From positions 204,384 through 268,383 of the forward strand of contig MU657182.1 in assembly GCA_026770575.1 (NCBI GenBank): a stretch of DNA of 64,000 nt, given 5' to 3'. The translations under genes were made by a program, and so were the position numbers. Under the pieces are notes generated by a model. That model had not been told where the DNA came from. It saw only the letters and a list, made by a program, of their open reading frames with translations, and made no database searches. This document shows positions 41,847 to 51,200 of the stretch, one piece after another; within the stretch, counting starts at the first letter, position 1, and every line of letters begins with the position of its first letter. Source of the stretch: Pelagophyceae sp. CCMP2097 (taxonomy: Eukaryota > Sar > Pelagophyceae).

Positions 41847-43820
41847 ATGGCTCCCACCGCGATGGAGGCGTACCTTCAAAAGTACAAGAGCGGCGGCGCG
41901 AAGAAGAAGAAGAAGGCTTCGAAGAAGGCGGCGGGGCTGCAGATTGTTGAGATGGAAGATGAATTTGGAGACGCCAAAAAGAAGCGTGCCGTCGACGATG
42001 AAGACGACGCGCCCCAAATCGTCGACCAGCGCAGCGACGACGACGACGACGCGCCCGGCGGGAACTTCTCCCTCGAGAAGCGAGGCGGCTGGTGCGCACG
42101 CCGACTCGCGAAATGCACGCTCGACTCGTCGGCGTAGGTCCGCCGTCGACGCCGCCGCCGACTCGGACGCTTCTCCGCCGCGGCGACGGCGCGCGGAATC
42201 GGACGACGACGCTTCGCCGCCGCGCCGCCGCGCCGCGAGCGACTCCGACGCGTCGCCGCCGAGGCGCGGCCGCGTCAACTCCGACGACGACGACAGTAGC
42301 GACGAAGACGCGCCGCGCAAGCAGCAGCGCGGCCGCGTCGACAGCGACGACGATGCATCGCCGCCGCGCAAGAAGAGAGTCGACAGCGACGACGACGCCT
42401 CGCCTCCGCGCAAGCCGCGCGTCGACAGCGATGACGACGCTTCACCTTCGCGCAAGCCGCGCGCCGACAGCGACGACGATGCATCGCCCCCGCGCAAGCA
42501 GCGGCGCGCGGCGAGCAGCGACGGCGACGCTTCGCCTCGGCGCAAGCCGAAGACGCGCGTGGACAGCGACGGCGACGCCTCGCCGCCGCGCAAGCGCCGC
42601 GCCGACAGCGACGACGCCTCGCCGCCGCGGCGCAAGGCTGCGGCGTCGAGTGATCGCCCCGCCGCCGACGCGGCGCCGCCGGCCAAGGAGGAAGAGTCTC
42701 AAAAGATGAGTTCGGGCCACCGCGCGGGCGTGCTCTCCGGGGCGGAGTTCAAAAAGGCTGAAGTCGAGCTCCGCGAGGCCAAGAAGCGCGCGGCCGCCAG
42801 CATGGACAAGGAGGCCGCCGGCGCAAACGCCTCGACGTGAGTCTCGAAACGCCGCCCGTCGAAAAAGTCGGACCGCGTTGTGCACTGACACTCTCGTTTT
42901 GTAGCGTCTATCGTGACAAGGGCGGCAAGAAGCTGGACCTACGCGACGAGTTTACGCGCATCGAGGCGGAGCGCGCGGCCAAGGTTCAAGAGGCCAAGGA
43001 ACAGCCGGGACCGGTGTCGGAGACTGTCCAAGGGTGTCGGAGACTGTCCAAGGCAATCGCGGACCCTCGCAGTCATGAGAAGCACAGAGGCCCGACCGAC
43101 GCCCGGCGGGAAACGCTGCCCTCGTCCGTCGCTTCCGCCTGGTGGTTCCACGGAGTCGACGCGTTTCCCCTTTCGTATACGCGTTGCCCCGTCGTATACA
43201 GTGGTATGGCATGGTCGCACCCTTTCGTTTCCAGGTACGAGTGGGGCCGGGGCACGAAGCAAAAGGCGGACGAGGCGGCGGCGCGCGCCGAGCTTGCTGC
43301 GATGGCTTCGACGGCGTTTGCTCGGCGGGCCGACGACACCGACTTGGAGAAAATGCGCAAGTCTGTGATCCACAGCGACGACCCCATGGCCGCCTACTTC
43401 CGCGAAAAGGGCGCGCAAGTCGAGGACGCGCCCGACCAGGTGCAGGCCGGCGCGCAAAGCGGTGCGTTCCTTTGTTCGACGGCCGCCGCGGTCACGGGCC
43501 GCGCGCGGCCGAGATCCGTCGCCGCGGGTCGACGATGCGCGCCTCGCGACGCGCGCTTCTTAGCTTCGAGCGGCAAGCCGAAGTACAAGGGGCCGCCGCC
43601 GCCTCCGAATCGCTTCAATATTCGTGCGTCTTGTCGTCCTGCATCCGCATTATTCGCTGTGGCCGCGCTCGGGCCTGTCCGAGGGCGCTTCGTAGGCCCG
43701 GGCTACCGATGGGACGGCATCGACCGCGGCAACGGCTGGGAAGGCAAGGTGTTCAACAAATCCAACGTTGCGGTTGGACTCAAAAACGAGAAGTACAGCT
43801 GGTCCTGCGCCGACATGTAA
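41847..43820 (+). CDS. BUD13: Pre-mRNA splicing factor BUD13 (RES complex)
   Basis: The start at 41847 gives MAPTAMEAYLQKYKSGGAKK, with the usual BUD13 opening of YLQKYK then a basic stretch and LQIVEMEDE. Exon 2 carries about nine DSDDDASPPRKxR repeats, the RD/SP repeat typical of BUD13. SSGHRAGVLSGAEFKKAE follows. Next exons encode YRDKGGKKLDLRDEFTRIEA, EWGRGTKQK, MRKSVIHSDDPMAAYF and KPKYKGPPPPPNRFNI. The last exon gives GPGYRWDGIDRGNGWEGKVF and ends SWSCADM. These are the conserved C-terminal BUD13 landmarks. About six exons. It works with IST3 (13.1-14.5 kb) in the RES complex that aids splicing and nuclear pre-mRNA retention. Confidence 0.92.
43013..43052. repeat. Short tandem repeat in a BUD13 intron
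   Basis: GGTGTCGGAGACTGTCCAAG occurs twice in direct succession from 43014. It lies between the exons encoding AKVQEAKEQ and YEWGRGTKQK. Confidence 0.8.
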
Positions 43821-44291
43821 ACTGCGCCGACATGTGCACGCGCCGCCGCCGGAAACGGGCGCCTATAATACAAAAGCATTGTGCAACTCCTCGCGGCAAT
43901 GCCGAATTGGTCTCGGATCGAAACGGTGGCTCTTGCAAGGCACCGGCCGCTCGATGCTTGCGGGCCGCGTGCGATCCACGAGGGCTCCGTGCAGGCTGCG
44001 ACAAGGGATGCGTGCGGGCTGGTTCCAATTGCAAGGAGCGCGGCCGTGCCTGGCAGTGGCTGCTGACTCGCGCCCCGTTGCTTCGCCCCGTTGCTTCGAC
44101 GCGCCGCCCACACGCATCCATACGCATCCATACGCCGAGTACACCCCACCTTTTGCGAGACAGTATCGAATGAAAGAGCTATCGAACGAAAGAGCTTGCT
44201 TTTAGTACAATACGATGCTGTGTTGCTAAAGGCACTTCCCCGCGACGGGCGAGCCGTCATAAGTGCCGGGCCCGACGTCTTTGATGGTCGC
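43821..44291. other. Convergent intergenic region
   Basis: No gene is seen between the BUD13 and FAS1-1 stops. CTGCGCCGACATGT is duplicated across the BUD13 stop (43806 and 43822). Small duplications (CGCCCCGTTGCTT, CATCCATACG) occur near 44080-44130. Confidence 0.5.
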
Positions 44292-44973
44292 TTACTGCAC
44301 GCCGCCAAGGCCGTCCATGGCGTCGGGCGCCTTGTACCCGGGCGTGTTGACGATGGAGATGGCGTGGATCACGCCGTTGTCGCACTGGATGTCGACCGGG
44401 TACTTCTCGCCCGTGGCCGCGCCCGACGGGCCCTGGCCGATGATCGAGTCATCGAGGAAGGTCTTGCGCGCGAAGCGCTTGTACGTGAGCGACGAGCCCT
44501 CGACCGTCGGCTGGTCCTTGCCGATCGAGCCGGTCGAGACCGAGCCCGGGAGCACGTGGTACTTGAGCACCTCCGCCGTGATGGAGCCCTTGTAGTCCGT
44601 GACCGCCGAGTCGACGGGCGCGAGGAGCGTGTACGGGCCCGGGCCGGACAGCGTGGCCGTGAGGCCCGCCGCGTCGATAGCCGCGACAATCTTGCCGAAG
44701 TTGTCGTAGCCCTTGATCTCGTTCTCCTCGTGGCCATCGTTGTTCGAGCCCCACGGGATGCCCGGGCCCTACACAGACGCGGTGATGCCACATCGACAAG
44801 GCGCACAGCGAGTACAGGCATGGATTTGGGGGGTCAAGGTGAATCTTCACCTGGAGGGTCTTCAGCGTGTCGATGATCGACGCCGACAGCTGCGTCGGGG
44901 CGCGCGCATGCTGCGTCGACGACGGCGCGAAGGCCGCGACCGACGTAGCAAGGAGGAGCGTCTTGGTCAGCAT
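44292..44973 (-). CDS. Plastid-targeted FAS1 (fasciclin) domain protein, copy 1
   Basis: Two exons. Exon 1 from 44973 gives MLTKTLLLATSVAAFAPSST, a signal peptide whose cleavage site carries AFAP. This is the motif (aromatic residue at +1) that directs import into complex red plastids of heterokonts. Exon 2 begins GPGIPWGSNNDG and contains a FAS1 domain: YDNFGKIVAAIDAAGLTATL, GPGPYTLLAPVDSA, the YH motif EVLKYHVLPGSV and the C-terminal DNGVIHAISIVN. The stop is at 44292. FAS1 domains mediate protein-protein adhesion; the plastid role is unknown. It is a near-identical tandem copy of the gene at 46824-47504, with the coding exon 2 indistinguishable by eye. Confidence 0.9.
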
Positions 44974-45539
44974 GATGGGAGTGGTAAGATAGACTGGAGT
45001 TGAGGTCTGGGCTCTAACTTCAACTCGGCACGCGCCGCGCCCCGTACTTGTATCTTAAAAATCGATCCTCTTGTAAAGATCAAAGTTTGAGGCCAATTTT
45101 CTGGAATTTCTGGGGGGAATCTGTCTTTTTACTTATTTGGTAGGATTTCACTTTGAGGAACTATTTCTCCAAGAACATCCGGTCTTTGCCGAATCGCAGT
45201 CTGGATCCACGTCCACAGCTGCCGATTTGTCAATTGACGTCTTCCGCTGCGACAGGCCGCGCCTGCAGACTCCCCCGGAAATCTTATTGTCTGACTCGCA
45301 ATCCGCCGAGTTTGCGCCCGTTCTAATAATTGATTGATCAGATGACGTATAACGAAATATATTGCAGCCAACTGGGACGGTCCTGACCACCCATCTTTAT
45401 TGATACTTCATCTACTAGGAATTCCTAGTAGGAATACTAGTATAATATATTTCGCTGATGAGAAATCGTGTCATCGTAGCAACGTCGGAAAGCGATTTCC
45501 AACGTGATTTTTGTGATTGTCGTGTCGACCTCAGATGGC
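44974..45539. other. AT-rich intergenic island with a 20-nt palindrome
   Basis: No gene is seen. From about 45040 to 45480 the sequence is AT-rich. CTACTAGGAATTCCTAGTAG at 45412-45431 is a perfect palindrome. The island lies upstream of FAS1 copy 1, where copy 2 has a different upstream sequence. Confidence 0.65.
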
Positions 45540-45700
45540 GTTGGAATCGCCGGGGGTGAGCTTACGTGACGTGTGTCGTGGACGAACAGGGCGTGGACGA
45601 GCAGTGACAAGTAGAGCCTCGAATATTTCCGTAGAAAGAGGACACCGAGTATACCTGGCGGATGGGGCGCGTCCGACGAGGACGCGGGCCTACGGTATAG
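45540..45700 (+). repeat. Dispersed repeat, copy A
   Basis: It begins TTGGAATCGCCGGGGGTGAG, then a TTACGTGACGTGTGTCGTGG core (45559-45581). GGACGAGCAGTGACAAG, GAGGACACCGAGTATACCTG and GACGAGGACGCGGGCCTACG follow. It is homologous to copy B at 46059 in the same orientation and to copy C at 47825-48019 in inverse orientation. Confidence 0.85.
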
Positions 45701-46058
45701 AAGGATTGCAATCCCCTCTCGAGGCTCCTTGTCACTGCACGTCGTCCAACACAGAGCACCCGAAACTAATTCAGAGGAGTCGATCTCAAAAGGATATAGA
45801 TCTAATAAGAAGGAACTATTCAAATCATTTTGCTTTCATCGAGCGGTCGCAGCACTCGAGGCGGCCGCATCTGCGGGGGCCCGATGCGACGCCGAGAGAC
45901 AGCAATCCGCCGATGGAAAACAAACAAAACGAGAACGCTCCCAGCCTTTGCAGCACTCCGCGACAAAGAGTACCATTGCCTCTCGAGCCCGGGCGTCCTA
46001 GGTTGGCTGGGATACATGTATACAAGGGGCCAACGACGCTGCATGATGGAGGAGAACG
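45701..46058. other. Sequence between repeat copies, no gene seen
   Basis: No convincing gene was found. It includes an AT-rich stretch near 45780-45840. Confidence 0.4.
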
Positions 46059-46216
46059 CTTGAATCGCCGGGGGAAGGCTTACGCGACACGTGTCGTGGA
46101 CGAGCAGGGCGTGGACGAGCAGTGACAAGGAGAGCTCCGGAAGTTCCCGTAGAACAGAGGACACCGGGTATACCTGGCGGACGGGACGCGTCCAACGAGG
46201 ACGCGGGCCTACGGTG
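46059..46216 (+). repeat. Dispersed repeat, copy B
   Basis: It aligns with copy A from TTGAATCGCCGGGGGAAGGC through the core GCTTACGCGACACGTGTCGT (46077-46099), then GAGGACACCGGGTATACCTG and GAGGACGCGGGCCTACGGT. The order of conserved blocks is the same as in copy A, offset by about 519 nt. Confidence 0.85.
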
Positions 46217-46823
46217 GAGTTACGCGACGCGGGAACTGCGCTCAATTGGCGACTATGCCCATTTTGTTTTTCCCATTTTGCCCCGCTCAACGCAAGGCAA
46301 GTCCTTGCTTGCTTAAATCCACCCTGGGTGGGGCAGCTCGTCAAGGGACTGGCTCGCTTTGGGCGGCTGCAGTCCGGCATCAATGGGGGAAGGCGTCTTT
46401 GTACGTATAGGATCCATTCTAATCTGCCAAAGATCGCCTTTTCAAAACTCCGCCCACTCCGCGTCCTCCGCGCGCCCTTCGCGCCCCAAAGAGGCGCTTG
46501 GCGGGGTCAGCCCGGCCATAGACCGGCTCGCCATGGTCGACTTCCACTCGACGGAGCCACGCTAGGACGCACCACCGAAAGGCGGCGCCAGCAACGACCT
46601 TCACTACTTTCAAAAAAACAAAAGTCGAGAGAGCTCCCGGGCCCGGTGTTAACAGAAGGCTGCGCGTCCCTCGCACGGCACGTGCAACTAGCACTCGGCC
46701 AGATTGGATTGGCCGGACAAAGTGTTTACTCAACGATAACGCGGTGCAAAAGGCACTTCAGCGCGACAGGTGAGGTGTCGCGATTGAGTGCTGAGGCGGG
46801 AAACCGACGACTTTGACGGTCGC
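46217..46823. other. Intergenic upstream of the FAS1 copy 2 stop
   Basis: No gene is seen. Near 46297-46333 it has CTTGCTTGCTTAAATCCACC then CTGGGTGGGGC, shared with 29.64 kb. Confidence 0.5.
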
Positions 46824-47504
46824 TTACTGCACGCCGCCAAGGCCGTCCATGGCGTCGGGCGCCTTGTACCCGGGCGTGTTGACGATGGAGATGGCGTGGA
46901 TCACGCCGTTGTCGCACTGGATGTCGACCGGGTACTTCTCGCCCGTGGCCGCGCCCGACGGGCCCTGGCCGATGATCGAGTCATCGAGGAAGGTCTTGCG
47001 CGCGAAGCGCTTGTACGTGAGCGACGAGCCCTCGACCGTCGGCTGGTCCTTGCCGATCGAGCCGGTCGAGACCGAGCCCGGGAGCACGTGGTACTTGAGC
47101 ACCTCCGCCGTGATGGAGCCCTTGTAGTCCGTGACCGCCGAGTCGACGGGCGCGAGGAGCGTGTACGGGCCCGGGCCGGACAGCGTGGCCGTGAGGCCCG
47201 CCGCGTCGATAGCCGCGACAATCTTGCCGAAGTTGTCGTAGCCCTTGATCTCGTTCTCCTCGTGGCCATCGTTGTTCGAGCCCCACGGGATGCCCGGGCC
47301 CTACACAGACGCGGTGATGCCACATCGACACGGCGCACAGCGAGTACAGGCATGGATTTGGGGGTCAAGGTAAATCTTCACCTGGAGGGTCTTCAGCGTG
47401 TCGATGATCGACGCCGACAGCTGCGTCGGGGCGCGCGCATGCTGCGTCGACGACGGCGCGAAGGCCGCGACCGACGTAGCGAGGAGGAGCGTCTTGGTCA
47501 GCAT
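46824..47504 (-). CDS. Plastid-targeted FAS1 (fasciclin) domain protein, copy 2
   Basis: The same structure as copy 1: MLTKTLLLATSVAAFAPSST, an intron (47300-47385 region), then the FAS1 exon with EVLKYHVLPGSV and DNGVIHAISIVN. Differences from copy 1 seen by eye are confined to the intron (one G fewer in the G run, GTAAAT for GTGAAT, one A/C) and one synonymous base in exon 1. The upstream sequences differ completely, so the two genes may be regulated differently. The direct-repeat spacing is 2531-2532 nt. This pattern implies a recent duplication or continuing gene conversion. Confidence 0.9.
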
Positions 47505-47824
47505 GATGAAGTAAGTTGAGGTTGGGCCGGGGAGTGGTTGGTGAAGGATTAATCGGTACGTTGGGCGCTACTTCAACTTGAGTTTTATATAAATGCCGAA
47601 AACCCGGCGTCGAGAATGTTTTTTACCCGACCGGCTCCTTATGGGGTCCATAACCTACATAAAAGACCCGTGATACCCACCCTTGCCCCTGGTAATACCT
47701 CGTACTTTGATGCTCGAAAGACCTTTAAGCTTTTGAAAAAGGTCGGTATCCAAGTTCGCTCCGTGAAGATATAGGATTCCTACCGGGACGTCGTCGCCTT
47801 CCGAGAGACTCCCGCCCTCCTCGT
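47505..47824. other. Upstream region of FAS1 copy 2
   Basis: No gene is seen. An AT-richer stretch at 47550-47640 may hold the promoter. Confidence 0.4.
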
Positions 47825-48019
47825 CCACGACACGCGTCGCGTAAGCCACACCCTCCCCGGGCGCCCTGCTCTTCCACGACACGCGTCGCGTAAGCCATCC
47901 TCCCCGGGCCTCCCATCCGACAGGTATACTTGGTGTCCTCTTTCTACGGAAATCTTTGGAGCTCTCTTTGTCACTGCTCGTTCACGCCCTGCTCGTCCAC
48001 GACACGCGTCGCGTAAGCC
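47825..48019 (-). repeat. Dispersed repeat, copy C with triplicated core
   Basis: CCACGACACGCGTCGCGTAA plus GCC occurs exactly at 47825-47847, 47874-47896 and 47997-48019. The part 47897-48019 is the reverse complement of copies A and B (blocks AGGTATACTTGGTGTCCTC, TTTCTACGGAAAT, TTGTCACTGCTCG). It lies between FAS1 copy 2 and CAND1. Confidence 0.88.
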
Positions 48020-48268
48020 TACCCCCCGGCCATGCCGTGCACACGCGAGGTCCCCTGCCCTCGGGTCGTGTGCGCCTCAAATGATCTCTTGCAATGAATC
48101 TGTGCGCAGCCTTCGGCCTCCGCGGCTTGCACAGTGGTACCGGGCAGCCGCTTGCCCAAACCTTCTTTGGCGAGGTGTGTCCCTTTTAAGAAACAGGCTA
48201 GGCTCTATACTTTTCCGCCCATCTTTTTCCGAGTCGCGAGCGGCGAGCGCGGCGCGCTCTCCCCCGCG
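48020..48268. promoter_or_regulatory. CAND1 upstream region
   Basis: About 250 nt between the repeat and the CAND1 start. No defined promoter element was recognised. Confidence 0.35.
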
Positions 48269-51200
48269 ATGAACCTCAACGAGCTGCTCGACAAGACGAG
48301 CAACTGGGATAAAGATGAGCGCTACATGGCCACCTCGGATCTGTGCTCGGAACTGCAAAAGGTACGCCGCCTTCCTCCCGCCACACGCCCACGATGCCTT
48401 TCGCCGGTGCGCCGCTCGACGCCTTGAACGCAGGACATCAAGATCGACGCCACCATGGAGCGCCGAATTTGCGCTTCCGTGCTGAAGCAGCTGGACGATC
48501 AGTCCAACGACGTCCAGTCCATCGCGGTCAAATGCCTCGGCGTCTTGCTGAAAAAGGTCCACGAGGAGCAGGTCCGTATTTACCCCCGATGCACCCGGAA
48601 AGTCAAAAGGCCCGACGACCCCACCAAGAGGCCGGCCTCGATAGAGTTGCGAGAGGCCGCTCGCGAGAGGCCGCTCGCGAGAGGCCGCGTCGCGCCGCCG
48701 CGTCTCGTCGTTTTGGTGGCACGCTTGCGCCTCGAGGTCGGCGAGATCTCGGAGAAGCTCTGCTCGCTGATCCTCGACGGCAAGGACGAACTCCGCGACA
48801 TTTACTCAATTGGGCTCAAGACGCTGCGCGCGCCCGCGTCGACGCCTCAAGTCGGGGATGCCCGTTGGCGGACCGGCGCGGGCCGCCAGGGGCGGCGCCG
48901 AAGCCCGGACGTCGTCGTCTGTCACGTGGGCGTCGTCTCACTCGCGGCGCAGGCTTAAGGACGTTCCGGACGACATGGGGGCTTCTGTCTGCGACCGGCT
49001 CACCAAGCGCCTCCTCTCCGGCGTCGCCCAAGACGACAAGGTCGAGGTGAAGCTCGAGTCTTTCGAGAACCTGACCGACCTGCTGAAGCGGTTTGGCCAG
49101 CTGGTCCACGACGACCACGCAAACATCCTCGAGGTACAATTGTATAGGCGTCCTTTGCAAAGTCTTTGCAAAGTTTGCAAAGTCCGAACGAGACGGCACC
49201 GAGACCGGAGCCCCGCGCCCGAGGGCGGGGCGCGTGACGAGGGCCCCGTGCCAGGGCCCTCGGCCGGGACGTGAGGCCAGGTCCCCACGCCGCGACGCGG
49301 ACCCTTGACGGGCCTTGTGACTCGGGCTGATACCGGGTCTTTGAGACCGGGTCCTCGATCATCCTCGGCGGGGCCTCGACGGGTCGATCGGGTCCCTCTA
49401 CGGTCCCGCTTCCTCGACGGAAAACCCAGTGAGAGGCAACGCGGGTCTCGCTCAAAGTCAAGCCCATGTCCACATGCGCGCCACGCAGGTCGCGCTGAAG
49501 CAGCTCTCCGACACCAAGGCCGTCGTGCGCAAGCGCGCGGTGCGAATTTCCCCCGGGCCGCGCCAGGAAGGCCCCTCGTCGAGGAGCCCTGTCATCGCAC
49601 GCGTCGCCACCGCCCGCGGCGAGCCGACGCGCCGCGTTTTAGGCGGCGTGCCTCGCCGCGCTCGCGACGTCTGCCGAAGAGAGCCTCCTCGAGCAGTACG
49701 TTTCCACGTGTTGAAGAAAGCATTTTTCAACGGCCTGTGTTGCCTTTCCGTGCCTTTCCTTGACGCTGCGGCCAGTCGGTGCACGAGGCCCTTCTTGCGA
49801 GGCTCCCATTTGGGAGCTTTCGTCGCGGTCTCGAATCGATCAAAACCCGCTCGACGGACGGCGTAGGCTCTTTTCCACTCTCCTCAAGCGCATCGACGCC
49901 GCCGGCGACGACGCAGAGTCGGCGCGCACGCTCATCCAGACCATCGGCACCATCTCGCGCGCCGTGGGCGGGCGCCTCGGGCGACACCTCGACGAAGTGA
50001 GCTTCCTCTTTTGGCGGCGGGGCGCTCGGGGCGGCGGCCGAGGCCCTGAATCGACCATCATCGCCTTAAAATCCGGTGTCTAGGTCGTGCCGGTCTTCAT
50101 CCGTCACATTGGGGACGCGGCCAACGAGGAGCAGCAGACGGAGGAGGTGAACGAGCTCCGTAAACGCCCGCGTCGGCAGTGTTGAAACGGATCGTCGCAG
50201 CAACGGTGCAAGCCGAGTTTTTGGGCGGCATCAGAGGCTCCTCGGGGTTTCGGAGGCCGCCCCTTTCGCTGTATTGCGGACCGCAGGAGTGTCTTTTGGC
50301 CGTCGCACCGTGGCGCGCCCGTCGCACCATGGACTCTAGGCGAAAACTGCTTTCAGGGCCTCGAATCCTTCGTCCTCCGCTGCTCGTCGGAGATCGCGCC
50401 GCACCTCGGGCCCCTGCTGCAGGCGCGCGGCCCGGCCCCCTCTTCCATTTCCGAAAGGGCGACGACGGTGGGCCTTGCCTGACTGACCCGCGAGCGCAGG
50501 TCTCGATGACGTTTGCGGCCTACGACCCCAACTACGCTTATGATGATGATGATGAGATGGACGGCGGCGGGGACGACGAAGACGAAGCTTTTGAGGACGA
50601 TGATTACGGGGGCGACGACGACGACGACGACACGTCGTGGAAAGTCCGCCGCGCCGCGATTAAACTTTGCGCCGCCATCGTCACGAGCAGGCCCCAGATG
50701 CTCGACGAACTCTTCAGTGCGTGGGGGGCGCCGTTGAAGCCCCGTTGCGACGAGGGTGCAAGTGGCCATGCTTTGGGCCATGCAAAGCAAGTCCAGACTG
50801 CACTGAGAGGCACTTTTGAGTGCACCGAGAGGCACCTTTTGAGACCCTTTTCGACCGCGCTTCCCAGGCTCGCTGGCGCCGGCGCTGATCAAGCGCTTTA
50901 AGGAGCGCGAGGAGAACGTGTGTCGCGGTGTCGGACGGCAATCTCGGATCTCAAAGTCATCAAAGAGTCCCTCATGCAAGAGCGGTCACCGAGTCGCGCG
51001 TGGGAGCAGAGGGTTGATCGGCGCCCGAGGCGCGCACTCGAACAAGGGCGCGCGGTTCCGGGTGCCTTTTGAGCGTGGTCATGATGATCTCACGGCCCTC
51101 GACAGGGAGACGCGCCTCATCAATGTCAGGCGTTGCCTAGGTCCGAGTCGACGTCATCGAGACGCTCACCGCGCTGCTGCGCACGTCGGCGGTGTCCCCG

